Of a stretch of 56,708 nt of DNA, positions 25,116 through 33,384 are shown one piece after another. Source of the stretch: an uncultured Mycoplasmatota bacterium (GTDB lineage: Bacteria; Bacillota_I; Bacilli_A; RF39; UBA660). The translations under genes and the position numbers were made by a program. The notes under the pieces were generated by a model that was not told the DNA's origin, did not search any database, and saw only the letters and a program-made list of their open reading frames with translations. Position 1 is the stretch's first letter; each line of letters starts with the position of its first letter. Location of the stretch: NCBI GenBank assembly GCA_900546245.1, contig URBY01000003.1, positions 1 to 56,708 of the forward strand, read 5' to 3'.

Positions 25116-25158
25116 TTAGGATTTATCCTAACTCACATTTGGTCTATGACCTAGTGAG
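25116..25158 (+). other. Probable oriT of element 2
   Basis: TTAGGAT-TT-ATCCTAA (25116-25131) precedes CTCAC (25132-25136), a short stem GGTC-TAT-GACC (25141-25151) and TAGTGAG (25152-25158). Element 3 has the same layout with a different inner stem, also between the ATPase and MobV genes. MobV plasmids such as pMV158 nick beside a TAGTGTG-like sequence, so TAGTGAG is a good nick-site candidate. Confidence 0.6.
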
Positions 25159-25212
25159 ATAAGTCATAAAATGACTTCTATTTTAGTTGCAAACATATAT
25201 TCGTTCTACCTT

Positions 25213-25365
25213 TTGACAGATATTGTATTATCTGGTAAAATGTTCATAGTCCCAGAGGTATAATCTGAGACAAAAAAAATACTATCTGCCAGGATAGTAT
25301 CGTTGGGTACAAATGAAAGAACCCAATACAATATTCTATATTGTATTACAATTATATCATTTTAA
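25213..25365 (+). ncRNA. Promoter and three-hairpin RNA candidate in element 2
   Basis: TTGACA (25213-25218), a 17-base spacer and TAAAAT (25236-25241) form a strong plus-strand promoter, with CAGATA...TATCTG inverted across the spacer. The predicted transcript carries three hairpins in a row: ATACTATC/GATAGTAT, TTGGGT/ACCCAA and ATACAATAT/ATATTGTAT. No ORF is present. It could be a small RNA or the structured leader of the 43-residue gene and relaxase downstream. Confidence 0.45.
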
Positions 25366-25463
25366 TATGTTTTTTACAACAAATATATTTTTATAGATGT
25401 AAAAGTAATGCAATTTGGTTTAAGTAATTTGTACTCATTCATTATTATGAAAGGAGGACAAAT

Positions 25464-25595
25464 ATGCCAATTAAACCAGGGCCTAAGCCAAAGGCAAAAA
25501 GTACTGGCAAGTTAGATCGCAGAAGAAGAGATAATAAGTTAACACCTAAGAATAAAACATCATTGAAAACTCATCATCACAAGAAAGGCGATTAA
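25464..25595 (+). CDS. Tiny basic protein
   Basis: 43 residues, strongly basic (KPGPKPKAKSTGKLDRRRRD..., ending HHHKKGD), with a perfect AAAGGAGG ribosome site six bases upstream. A terminator-like hairpin follows at once. No family is recognised; it could bind nucleic acid. It lies between oriT and relaxase, where small mobilisation accessory proteins are often found. Confidence 0.55.
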   Translation: MPIKPGPKPKAKSTGKLDRRRRDNKLTPKNKTSLKTHHHKKGD

Positions 25596-25598
25596 GTT

Positions 25599-25626
25599 AA
25601 ACAACCAATAATGGTTGTTTTTCTTT
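25599..25626 (+). terminator. Hairpin terminator after the 43-residue gene
   Basis: AACAACC-AATAAT-GGTTGTT followed by TTTCTTTT, just upstream of the relaxase ribosome site, so it could also attenuate relaxase expression. Confidence 0.65.
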
Positions 25627-25643
25627 TGTAAAGGAGGTTTTAA

Positions 25644-27014
25644 ATGCATGATGGATATCAAGTATTAAGATTTGAAAATAATTATAAAAGTAAAGATTTA
25701 TATCTTATAGGTAATGAAATGAATAGTAGAATTGGTACAGGTAATTATGATAAAGAAAGAACTAAATTTAATATTAAGTATAAAGAACTAGAAAAGGATA
25801 ATTTATATCAAGATGTTAAATATAAATTAGAAAGTAGAAATATAGAATACCTTCACAAAACTAAAACTAATCTATTAAATGGTGTAACTATATCAAGTGG
25901 CCCAGAGTTTTTTATGACTCTGGGTTTACCATTTAAAGAAACAGATAGGAAATATAAAACAGGTAAAAAAGAAGGACAAAATATATGGACTCCTGATATT
26001 AAAAGTAAAAATGATATTCCTAAAGAAGTAATTAAATACTTTGATGAAAGTTATAACTTTTTAAAAGAATTAGTTGGTGAAGAAAATATAGTAATGGCTC
26101 AAGTACATTTTGATGAAGATACTCCTCACCTACAAGTTTACTTTTTACCAGTAGTAAATGAAGTAAAAAGAAAATGTTATCAAAGAGATAAAGATGGTAA
26201 TCTGATAAAAGAGATAAAAAAAGATAAAAATGGAAAAGATAAGGAAGTACCTATTCTACTCAGAGATAAAAATGGTGAGATGGTATATGAAACAGTTAAA
26301 GGTAAATTTTTAAATAACGATCAATTTTGGAAAGATTTAGGAGGTAGAAATTCTTTTTCTAAACTCCAAGATAGATTCAATAAATATATAACAAGTAAAG
26401 GGTTTAATTTAGATAGAGGTGAAATTGGTGCCAATAAATATCATCAAACTAAATTAGAGTATCGTATTAATGAATTAAAGGCTGAAGAAAAGATATTAAG
26501 TAAAGATTTAAATAATTATAAGAATAAAATAAATGAAGCTAAAAACGTATTAGAAACATCTTTAAAAGATTCCAATTCAGATTTAAAGAAGAAAATCATT
26601 GGATATAGTAAAAAAGAAGTAGAAAAACTTATGGATGATTTTGATAACCTTACAAGATTAAATACTATAAAGACATATGAGTCAAAAGATAAAGATAATA
26701 AAATCACTTCACTGTCTATAGAAAATGATTTTTATAAAAATAATAGACAACTTATTAAAAGTGAAAAGATAAGACATGAACAATCTAAAGAATTATCTAA
26801 CAAAGATGAAGAACTTAAATATTATAAAAATGCTTTTAGTAAAGTAACTCGTGCTTTAGATATTATTACGAAAAGAAGACCAATGCCATATGTACATAAT
26901 TATGTATCATTTGCAGAATCTGTTATGGCTGGTAAAAGAGCTCGTGAAATGGAGGAAGAAGCACAAAGAGAATTCGATGAAGCTAATAAGAAAGGAGAAG
27001 ATATATGGCTATAA
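25644..27014 (+). CDS. MobV-family relaxase (Mob/Pre) of element 2
   Basis: 456 residues. The MobV catalytic block is HFDEDTPHLQVYFLPVVNEVKR (about 153-174), and KGKFLNNDQFWKDLGG and YITSKGFNLDRGEIG follow. A long coiled-coil C-terminal half (about 275-430) is typical. The relaxase would nick oriT and pilot transfer. The canonical HxDExTPHxH has Gln in place of the last His (PHLQ); the element 3 homologue keeps PHMH. In MobM the second His of that pair is a metal ligand, so activity may be altered. Its last codons overlap the integrase start. Confidence 0.85.
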   Translation: MHDGYQVLRFENNYKSKDLYLIGNEMNSRIGTGNYDKERTKFNIKYKELEKDNLYQDVKYKLESRNIEYLHKTKTNLLNGVTISSGPEFFMTLGLPFKETDRKYKTGKKEGQNIWTPDIKSKNDIPKEVIKYFDESYNFLKELVGEENIVMAQVHFDEDTPHLQVYFLPVVNEVKRKCYQRDKDGNLIKEIKKDKNGKDKEVPILLRDKNGEMVYETVKGKFLNNDQFWKDLGGRNSFSKLQDRFNKYITSKGFNLDRGEIGANKYHQTKLEYRINELKAEEKILSKDLNNYKNKINEAKNVLETSLKDSNSDLKKKIIGYSKKEVEKLMDDFDNLTRLNTIKTYESKDKDNKITSLSIENDFYKNNRQLIKSEKIRHEQSKELSNKDEELKYYKNAFSKVTRALDIITKRRPMPYVHNYVSFAESVMAGKRAREMEEEAQREFDEANKKGEDIWL

Positions 27015-28249
27015 GACAAGTTAAAAATAAATATGCAACTAAAGATGGTAGAACTTGGATAGTAGATATAACCTATAGAGATTACTTAGGTAGACCTAGA
27101 AGATATCACTCTAAAAAGTTTGCTACTAGAAGAGAAGCTAAAGATCATGAAGCAGAATATAAAGTTAATATTAAAAATATGACTGAATTTACTGATTTAA
27201 CATTTAAACAATTAATTGATGAACATTATAAATATCAGCAAGATAAAGTTAAATCTACTACACTCTATAATTATAGAAATATGATGCCTTATCTTGAACC
27301 TTTATTTAATATTAAAGTTGAATCATTTAATATACGACATTTTGAATTATGGAGACAATCTATGAATGAGAAGAAAATATCTACTAGATATAAAAATGGT
27401 GTTTATAAATATCTAAAAGCAGTTATGAATTTTGGAACTAAATGGTATGACTTAAACTTTGTTAAAGTTTATAATAAAATGACTAATTTTACTAATCCAA
27501 ATGAAAGAAAAAAAGAAATGTCATTTTATACACCAGAAGAATTTCAAAAATTCTTATCTGTTGAAAATGATGTTAAATTTATATGTGCATTTCAAACACT
27601 ATTCTATTGTGGACTTAGAAATGGTGAACTAAGAGGATTAACATGGAATGATATTAACTTTAGAAAAAGTTGTTTATCTGTTAATAAAAATATAACTAAG
27701 ACACCAGATCCTATAACTGGTAAGCCATATACAGTATCAAGTCCTAAAACAATGTCTAGTTATAGAACTATACCTATTCCTAATTTCTTATTAGAATACT
27801 ATAAAGCTCTATATGATGATTGTAGTTATTACTATAACTTTAATGATAATTGGTATGTATTTGGTAATATTGATCCATTACCTGAAACTACATTAAGAGA
27901 TAGAAAAACTAAAAATGCTTTTAAAGCTGGAGTTAAAGATATAAGAGTTCATGATTTTAGACATAGTTGTGCATCATTACTAATTGATAGTGGGGCCAAT
28001 ATAACATTAGTAGCTAAATATTTAGGGCACTCTAAAATTGACGAAACACTAAACACCTACTCTCATATGTACCAAAATAGACTTGAGAACATAGTTCAAA
28101 TTATAGAAGTTCAAAATACTAAATTATTAGAAAATAAACAAAAAGAATTACCTGAACCTAAAGAAACAATTATTGATTATGATGAAGATGATTATTACGA
28201 TTATGAAAAAGATTTAGATAATAAAAAAGAAGATGACCTAGTCCTTTAA
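27005..28249 (+). CDS. int: Tyrosine recombinase (integrase) of element 2
   Basis: 414 residues. The N-terminal arm-binding domain (about 1-55, DGRTWIVDITYRDYLGRPRRYH) is AP2/Arm-like, the SAM-like core-binding domain spans 65-160, and the catalytic domain 175-385 shows CGLRNGELRGL (Arg), HDFRHSCASLL (His-x-x-Arg), LGHSKIDETLNTYSHMY (His/Tyr nucleophile). All catalytic residues are present. An acidic tail follows. It overlaps the relaxase end by ten bases. Its arm sites are inferred to be the GTACCTA repeats at the element ends and its core TTCAGGGGG. Confidence 0.93.
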   Translation: MAIRQVKNKYATKDGRTWIVDITYRDYLGRPRRYHSKKFATRREAKDHEAEYKVNIKNMTEFTDLTFKQLIDEHYKYQQDKVKSTTLYNYRNMMPYLEPLFNIKVESFNIRHFELWRQSMNEKKISTRYKNGVYKYLKAVMNFGTKWYDLNFVKVYNKMTNFTNPNERKKEMSFYTPEEFQKFLSVENDVKFICAFQTLFYCGLRNGELRGLTWNDINFRKSCLSVNKNITKTPDPITGKPYTVSSPKTMSSYRTIPIPNFLLEYYKALYDDCSYYYNFNDNWYVFGNIDPLPETTLRDRKTKNAFKAGVKDIRVHDFRHSCASLLIDSGANITLVAKYLGHSKIDETLNTYSHMYQNRLENIVQIIEVQNTKLLENKQKELPEPKETIIDYDEDDYYDYEKDLDNKKEDDLVL

Positions 28250-28267
28250 TGGGCCAGGTCATTTTTT
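28233..28267. terminator. Bidirectional terminator between integrase and TrlF-like gene
   Basis: ATGACCTAGTCC pairs with GGGCCAGGTCAT around the integrase stop codon, with TTTTTT on the plus strand side and a T-rich run on the minus strand side, serving both convergent genes. Confidence 0.8.
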
Positions 28268-31200
28268 AATTGTATTTTTGTCTTCTAAGATCAAATGCAG
28301 GCATAGTTCCCTCTAAAATATCTACGACTTTTTTTCTTATATCATTATTTTCTATACTTCCTGATAAGTAAGAAATAGCATTCGTTTTTTTATCGATTTC
28401 GCAATATATTATTTGTTCTGAATCACAAGCTATAGCAATATTAGGGTTATGTGTAACAATAATGATTTGCCTATTTTTCTTAGCACTCTTTATACATGGT
28501 ACTAATTTGCTATATACCGATTGATTGTCCAAATTATCCTCAGGTTGATCAATTATTAAAGGAATATTTGATTTTGATAATGATAAATAGAATATCAATA
28601 ATACAATACCTCTTTCGCCAGGTGATAATTGTTTTAAATCCTTTCCGCCAAGTCTTAATGTATATTGACTCTTCAAATAATCCATCGATCCAATATAATT
28701 ATAAAATTCTAAAACTTTATCACGTAATATTCCATCAATAGAATCATAATCATCTGTTACTTTACTAAAAATATCTTCTATGAATGAAATTACACTTTCC
28801 TTCTCATTAAATTTTGTTTCTTCTATTAAACTTTTTAGATTTGAAGCACCAGATTGTTTTGAACTAAAAAATCCATTATATCTTTGATCAATTTGATTTA
28901 ATATCTTGTCATTTAGATTAGGATCTACGACTACTTGTACAGTAAAACTAATTTTTTCTTCCATTAGTTCTAATACATTCTTTAATCTTTCTTCAATTGG
29001 TAAATATATTTTCTTTAAAACTCCGCAATTACTATTATGATAATCATATATTTTTTCTATTATTTCTTTCCTTTTTAAAATCAAATTATCTAAATCAGAA
29101 TCTAATTCTTTTTCTAAATACTCTTTTTGCTCATTATAATATTTTAAAGATCCATCAGGATATCCATCTTCTTCACCTATAATCTGTTTTCGTGTTTTAT
29201 CCCAAGTTTCTAAATCCTTTAAATATTTTTGATACTTTTGCGTCGCCAAAGAAGTATCATTAACAATTTTATTTTTAATTAAATCTAATAAATACATTTG
29301 TGAAAATAAAGACTTAGATGATTTAATATAATTATTTAAATCTTCTTTTTCAATATCAAATGATTCTTTCAATGTCACTTTTCCGAGTTCAACATCGGTT
29401 TGAGAAACAAGTTGATCTAATTCAATTTTCCTGTTTGTAAGAATATTTAATTTAGAATTAATATCATCTTCACAGATTTTATATGAAAGAAATTTTTTAT
29501 TTTCTAATCCTATTTTTTTAGTCAATTCATCATATTTATTATTTAATTCATCAATTTCTTTTACAACAACAGTTTTAATTGTATTAAAACTATCCACATC
29601 TGTTATTTTAGAATTAATATTTTTTAATTCTAGAATGTTTTTGTCATACTCTTGCTTTATTTTAATCTTTATATCATCGATTGTAGATATATATTTTGCA
29701 TACTTATCATTTCCATCTTTTGGTTTTTCAACAGCCAATGGCTTTGATTGATTATGTCTCTCAAGAGTTAAATTTAAATTTTTAATTTTTTCTTCAATAG
29801 TTTCTCTATGAATTTTTTTCTTTTTATTTTCAAGATTTATAATATCAATATTAATCTTTTCAAGTTCATTTTTCAAGTTTTGATATAGTGAATAGTTAGC
29901 TGTCGTTTTATTTGCTATTAATTGAGATAAGTTAGTGCATCCCTCTTTTTCAGCTAAGTCCATGTATGAAAAAATTGTTTTTTCTATTTCTGTATTAAAT
30001 TCTTGCCCAATTCCACTACATACATTTTCAATGTATCTTTGTGGAAGAAATTGAACTAATTCCACTGATGATTCTACTAAATTATCAGATAGTCTGTCTA
30101 TAGTATTACTTTTTTCATCAGACCAATCAACCCTTGCAGTATAATCACCAGCATAATTTTCTGGTTTAAGTTTAAATCTTTTTGGCTCAATAAATGATGC
30201 ATATTCAATATTTTTACTACATGAAACTAGTGAGATAATATCAGACAACGCACTTTTTCCACTGCCTTTATTACCTATTATCGTAGTCATATATGGATTT
30301 ATTTTTATATCACTATCAAACCATGTTGGGTTATTTTTGGCATCTAGCCTTTTATGAATTGAAACACTACTAATAATGTTTTGTTTATTTTTTAAATAAT
30401 TATCATATGGAATTGCAATTGGACCAATATAAATTCTATCTTCAGGACTAATTAAGACTTGTTTAAGTCCTTGAAATGTTAAATCTGCCTTTATCCAACA
30501 AAATCTATCCATATCTGGTAAAAACATTTTATTATAATCATGAGCATCAGAACCCCAAAAGCATGGCTTATATGTTGAAAATTCTTCTTTAGTTTCATCA
30601 GACAAGCCCCACTTAATTGAATTTGGGTTTGAGCTGAATAAGCCATTTGATTGTGTGTATATATTTTTTCGTACCAAATGTCCTTGATTACTCCATTTAA
30701 TATCTGTGATATTATCTTCAGCCAATAATAAAATGTATTTATTTTTAAAATTAGTATCTAATAATTTTTTTAAATCATCAAATTTAACATATGCAACAGT
30801 ACATCCTACTTCATAATCGTTCTTTGATGAAAATTCAGGTTGTTCATCTTTTATTTTTTTACCAAGTTTTTCAAGATTTCTTCTTGTTAATGAGACCTTA
30901 TTCGACCCATCAATTGTTATTTCTGTCGGGATAGTTAGTAATGAAATAAAATCATTTTCAATGCTTTCAATTTCAACTTCATTATCAAAAATAACATGAA
31001 TTTCTATTTTATCTTGTCTATTACCATTCTTATATACAACCATTTCTTCTAGACGTAATTCAATATTAGGAAAAATCGCAATATTATGTACCTTATTCAA
31101 ATAATCATTATCTAATTCAATCTCAGATTTAAAAATTCTTTTTAATTTATCATCATCGTTTATATATTTATTAATCATAGAATAACCTTCTATTGAAAAA

Positions 31201-31385
31201 TAATCTGTAATTCCAATTGCGTGAACATCGTTTTTTATTGCTCTAGTAAATAATTCATAAACATATTTTTCTTCATCATTAATTTCATTTCCACTTTTTT
31301 CGAATTGATTATTAAGTGCAGACTTTATTGAATGCACATGTAAATCCCATTTTCTCCATAATGAACCTTTATCAAAATTTTCCAT
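28266..31385 (-). CDS. PHP domain-SMC-like ATPase (TrlF-like)
   Basis: 1039 residues. The N-terminal PHP phosphoesterase domain has HVHS (16-19), GITDYF (58-63) and GSDAHDY (278-284), the metal-ligand motifs. Walker A GNKGSGKS (371-378) opens an SMC/Rad50-type ATPase interrupted by long coiled coils (about 490-780). It closes with the signature LSPGERG, Walker B PLIIDQPEDNLD and VTHNPN. Such PHP-ATPase proteins (named TrlF in databases) are found in defence islands and probably cut nucleic acid or hydrolyse a nucleotide when triggered; the substrate is not visible. It has its own promoter-leader (31410-31480), shared with the DUF3644 gene of element 3. Confidence 0.85.
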   Translation of the reverse strand: MENFDKGSLWRKWDLHVHSIKSALNNQFEKSGNEINDEEKYVYELFTRAIKNDVHAIGITDYFSIEGYSMINKYINDDDKLKRIFKSEIELDNDYLNKVHNIAIFPNIELRLEEMVVYKNGNRQDKIEIHVIFDNEVEIESIENDFISLLTIPTEITIDGSNKVSLTRRNLEKLGKKIKDEQPEFSSKNDYEVGCTVAYVKFDDLKKLLDTNFKNKYILLLAEDNITDIKWSNQGHLVRKNIYTQSNGLFSSNPNSIKWGLSDETKEEFSTYKPCFWGSDAHDYNKMFLPDMDRFCWIKADLTFQGLKQVLISPEDRIYIGPIAIPYDNYLKNKQNIISSVSIHKRLDAKNNPTWFDSDIKINPYMTTIIGNKGSGKSALSDIISLVSCSKNIEYASFIEPKRFKLKPENYAGDYTARVDWSDEKSNTIDRLSDNLVESSVELVQFLPQRYIENVCSGIGQEFNTEIEKTIFSYMDLAEKEGCTNLSQLIANKTTANYSLYQNLKNELEKINIDIINLENKKKKIHRETIEEKIKNLNLTLERHNQSKPLAVEKPKDGNDKYAKYISTIDDIKIKIKQEYDKNILELKNINSKITDVDSFNTIKTVVVKEIDELNNKYDELTKKIGLENKKFLSYKICEDDINSKLNILTNRKIELDQLVSQTDVELGKVTLKESFDIEKEDLNNYIKSSKSLFSQMYLLDLIKNKIVNDTSLATQKYQKYLKDLETWDKTRKQIIGEEDGYPDGSLKYYNEQKEYLEKELDSDLDNLILKRKEIIEKIYDYHNSNCGVLKKIYLPIEERLKNVLELMEEKISFTVQVVVDPNLNDKILNQIDQRYNGFFSSKQSGASNLKSLIEETKFNEKESVISFIEDIFSKVTDDYDSIDGILRDKVLEFYNYIGSMDYLKSQYTLRLGGKDLKQLSPGERGIVLLIFYLSLSKSNIPLIIDQPEDNLDNQSVYSKLVPCIKSAKKNRQIIIVTHNPNIAIACDSEQIIYCEIDKKTNAISYLSGSIENNDIRKKVVDILEGTMPAFDLRRQKYN

Positions 31386-31409
31386 AAACTGCCACTTCCT
31401 TTACTACTT

Positions 31410-31480
31410 AAAAAACGCCACTACAAAAACTTGTGAATCAAGCCTGTACTAGCGCCCTTTTTCTTAAAATTATTATATCA
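31410..31480 (-). promoter_or_regulatory. Promoter plus hairpin leader of the TrlF-like gene
   Basis: On the minus strand TATAAT (about 31475-31480) is followed by AAAAAGGG and a hairpin: CGCTAGTACA (31445-31454) pairs with TGTAGTGGCG (31416-31425), inner stem CTTG/CAAG, then TTTTTTA, so it ends like an intrinsic terminator 25 bases before the start codon. The same module precedes the DUF3644 gene (34383-34453) with different but still pairing bases. Confidence 0.7.
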
Positions 31481-31518
31481 TATTTTGTCGAATTTTGTCT
31501 GCTATTTTGCATATGTTA

Positions 31519-32355
31519 TTAAACTACTACAGGATCTCTTTGTTCCATCATTTTTAATATACAATCTAATATATCATCAAAATCTATATCTTTTGCATAT
31601 TCATATTTTCTTTGATATATTTTCCATCTTGATCTTATTAATTCACTTTCTTTTAATATATCTATTGCTATCAATGGTTCCCCAACATATTCTCTTTTAG
31701 CAAATGTTTTATCAATAGCTTTTCTAAAAATATCAATATTAATATTCTTCCAATCCTTTGTATAAATTAAATAGACATCATAGAAATCTCTCATTCTACC
31801 ATTTAACTCTGACCTACTAAGAATTGTTTCTATCTTTTCAGCTAATACTGTTTCAATATTATAAGCATATAAATCAATATAATTATCTCCAAGTAATGGA
31901 ATATATTTGTATCTTATTTCTTTTGGGGTAATTGGATCACCTGTAGCTATATCAACATGAAATTTTTCTTTAACATTTTCAAGTTCAACTTGTATATCTA
32001 CTCTAAATCCACCATATTCATCTTCATCTCTTATCGGTGCTATTCCTAAATATAATAGTTTAGCGTTATCATCTATTTTTATTGATAATATTTCTTTTAT
32101 CATTTTAACTATAGTATCTTCATTAAAATTTGCATTTCTAAAAGCAGTATCTATATCCATAGTAGTTCTATTTTCTACTCCAAATAGTGTGCTTAAATAA
32201 AATCCACCTTTTATGATAAAGTTTTCTCTATATTTGCTTTTTGATAATCTTTCAACAAATCTATCATACATATAAAGTCTAAGTAATGTATTAAAATCAA
32301 CATTCTTTTCTTTAGAAATATTTCTTAATTTATCTTTTAATTGCATGCTATTCAT
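31519..32355 (-). CDS. AbiEii/AbiGii-type nucleotidyltransferase toxin (element 2)
   Basis: 278 residues from the ATG at 32355, six bases after GGAGG. Motifs: IIKGGFYL, TTMDIDTAFR (metal-binding DxD), a central GGFRVDIQVEL strand, YNIETVLAEKIETILSR and RMRDFYDVYLIY. This is the toxin of a type IV (AbiE) toxin-antitoxin pair, encoded just after its antitoxin with an 8-bp overlap. It is only distantly like the element 1 pair, so the two were acquired separately. It sits at the right cargo end of element 2. Confidence 0.9.
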   Translation of the reverse strand: MNSMQLKDKLRNISKEKNVDFNTLLRLYMYDRFVERLSKSKYRENFIIKGGFYLSTLFGVENRTTMDIDTAFRNANFNEDTIVKMIKEILSIKIDDNAKLLYLGIAPIRDEDEYGGFRVDIQVELENVKEKFHVDIATGDPITPKEIRYKYIPLLGDNYIDLYAYNIETVLAEKIETILSRSELNGRMRDFYDVYLIYTKDWKNINIDIFRKAIDKTFAKREYVGEPLIAIDILKESELIRSRWKIYQRKYEYAKDIDFDDILDCILKMMEQRDPVVV

Positions 32356-32974
32356 AAAATACCTCCACATAATCCATCACTTCTTTTTTAACGCCAAGTT
32401 TTTCAGCATATTTTGATAGTTTAACTAGATCTTTATCTTTTCTTTTAACATATTCTCTAATACTATGTTTAACATGCTCTGAATCCATTCTATTTTTAGA
32501 TCTGATAATATCACAGATACATCTTTCCATATCATATGCTTTTACTTTATTACCCATTGGAGTATCAATTTGAATTAGTCCCAGTTCATAAATATCTTTA
32601 TCAACATAAAAGACATTATGATTTTTAATTTTATAATTAAAATAATTATTTGGGACAGTTATATCGTATTTATCATTTGGAGCTTTAATAGAAAGTCCAT
32701 GAAAATAAAGTGCTGTCATATGTGAATATATAATATTAGGAAGTTCTAATCCAAAAACAAAATAGCTATCTTCTATTTTACTTGAATCAATATAAATACC
32801 ATTACCAACTTTTTCTATCATACCTTTTTCTTTCATAATATTAAGATACATTCTATGAATTCCAAGATTAGATAGTTCTTTTGAAGTAACATATCCATTA
32901 TTCATTTTCATAATAGATTCTATAATTTCAATATTACTTTGATCTTTAAATTTCTTAATTGTCATCTTTTCCAT
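32348..32974 (-). CDS. AbiEi-type antitoxin (element 2)
   Basis: 208 residues. An N-terminal winged helix (IIESIMKMNNGYVTSKELSN...) leads to the AbiEi domain with IYSHMTALYFHGLS, ITVPNNYF and AYDMERCICDIIRSKN. It neutralises the toxin encoded downstream and represses the operon. A promoter with consensus TTGACA and TATAAT and a long inverted repeat across it lies immediately upstream. The ATG has an AAGGAGGAA site. Confidence 0.88.
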   Translation of the reverse strand: MEKMTIKKFKDQSNIEIIESIMKMNNGYVTSKELSNLGIHRMYLNIMKEKGMIEKVGNGIYIDSSKIEDSYFVFGLELPNIIYSHMTALYFHGLSIKAPNDKYDITVPNNYFNYKIKNHNVFYVDKDIYELGLIQIDTPMGNKVKAYDMERCICDIIRSKNRMDSEHVKHSIREYVKRKDKDLVKLSKYAEKLGVKKEVMDYVEVFYE

Positions 32975-32986
32975 AAATATTCCTCC

Positions 32987-33032
32987 TTGACAATTCTAAT
33001 GAAATTATAACATTTATCATTAGTTTTGTCAA
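32987..33032 (-). promoter_or_regulatory. Promoter and operator of the element 2 AbiE pair
   Basis: Minus strand TTGACA (33027-33032), a 17-base spacer and TATAAT (33004-33009). TTGACA..CTAATGA (32987-33002 on the plus strand) and TCATTAG..TTGTCAA (33017-33032) form an inverted repeat that spans -35 to the start region, as expected for AbiEi autorepression. Confidence 0.75.
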
Positions 33033-33148
33033 ACGATATTAAAAAGAATTGGAAATATTTTTCCAGAACTTAGTATTTTTACCTACTTTTGGAAATTTAT
33101 TTCCAATGCACTAAAATCATCAATTTTTATGTATTTTTTTAAATTTAC

Positions 33149-33167
33149 GTACCTAGCTTAGTACCTA
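33149..33167 (+). repeat. Right arm-type sites of element 2
   Basis: GTACCTA at 33149-33155 and 33161-33167, each 3' of a TTA/ACG or TTA context, matching the heptamer at the left end of element 2. Confidence 0.5.
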
Positions 33168-33200
33168 AAATAGTTTAATGGGCTTCAAATCCTTTAAAAT

Positions 33201-33226
33201 AAACAAAAATGAGGCCTTTCGGCCTC
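33201..33226 (-). terminator. Terminator beside core copy 3
   Basis: Minus strand GAGGCC-GAAA-GGCCTC followed by ATTTTTG, directly after CCCCCTGAA. Confidence 0.75.
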
Positions 33227-33235
33227 TTCAGGGGG
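33227..33235 (+). repeat. Attachment core copy 3
   Basis: TTCAGGGGG at the boundary of elements 2 and 3. Confidence 0.75.
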
Positions 33236-33350
33236 AAATATTATTATCAGTTCGTAACAATTTAATAATTACTTAAAGTCTTACAAAATAAGGCTTTTTG
33301 TTTTATCATAATTTATCAAAGTTTATAAAAATAACTTTATTTTTATCATT

Positions 33351-33373
33351 TAGTATCTGATTTTGGTATCTAG
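33351..33373 (+). repeat. Left arm-type sites of element 3
   Basis: TAGTATCT (33351-33358) and GGTATCTAG (33365-33373), matching TAGTATCTA and GGTATCTAG at the right end of element 3 and at the left end of element 1. Confidence 0.55.
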
Positions 33374-33384
33374 AAAAATTACAC

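Larger units (their letters stand above)
16054..33235. mobile_element. Element 2: mobilisable integrative element with type I restriction cargo
   Basis: Flanked by core copies at 16054 and 33227. Internal repeats GTACCTA occur near both ends (16171-16201 inverted and direct; 33149-33155 and 33161-33167), as expected for arm sites of its own integrase. Backbone on the plus strand: small winged-helix genes, RecA-fold ATPase, oriT, MobV relaxase, tyrosine integrase (23696-28249). Cargo on the minus strand on both sides: restriction system to the left, TrlF-like ATPase and AbiE pair to the right. It has no conjugation machinery, so transfer would need a helper element. Confidence 0.75.
33033..33384. 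other. Junction of elements 2 and 3 (intergenic)
   Basis: No gene. It holds the right arm repeats of element 2 (33149, 33161), a terminator (33201-33226), core copy 3 (33227-33235) and the left end of element 3 with TAGTATCT (33351) and GGTATCTAG (33365). The stretch 33227-33385 closely matches 11950-12108. Confidence 0.65.
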
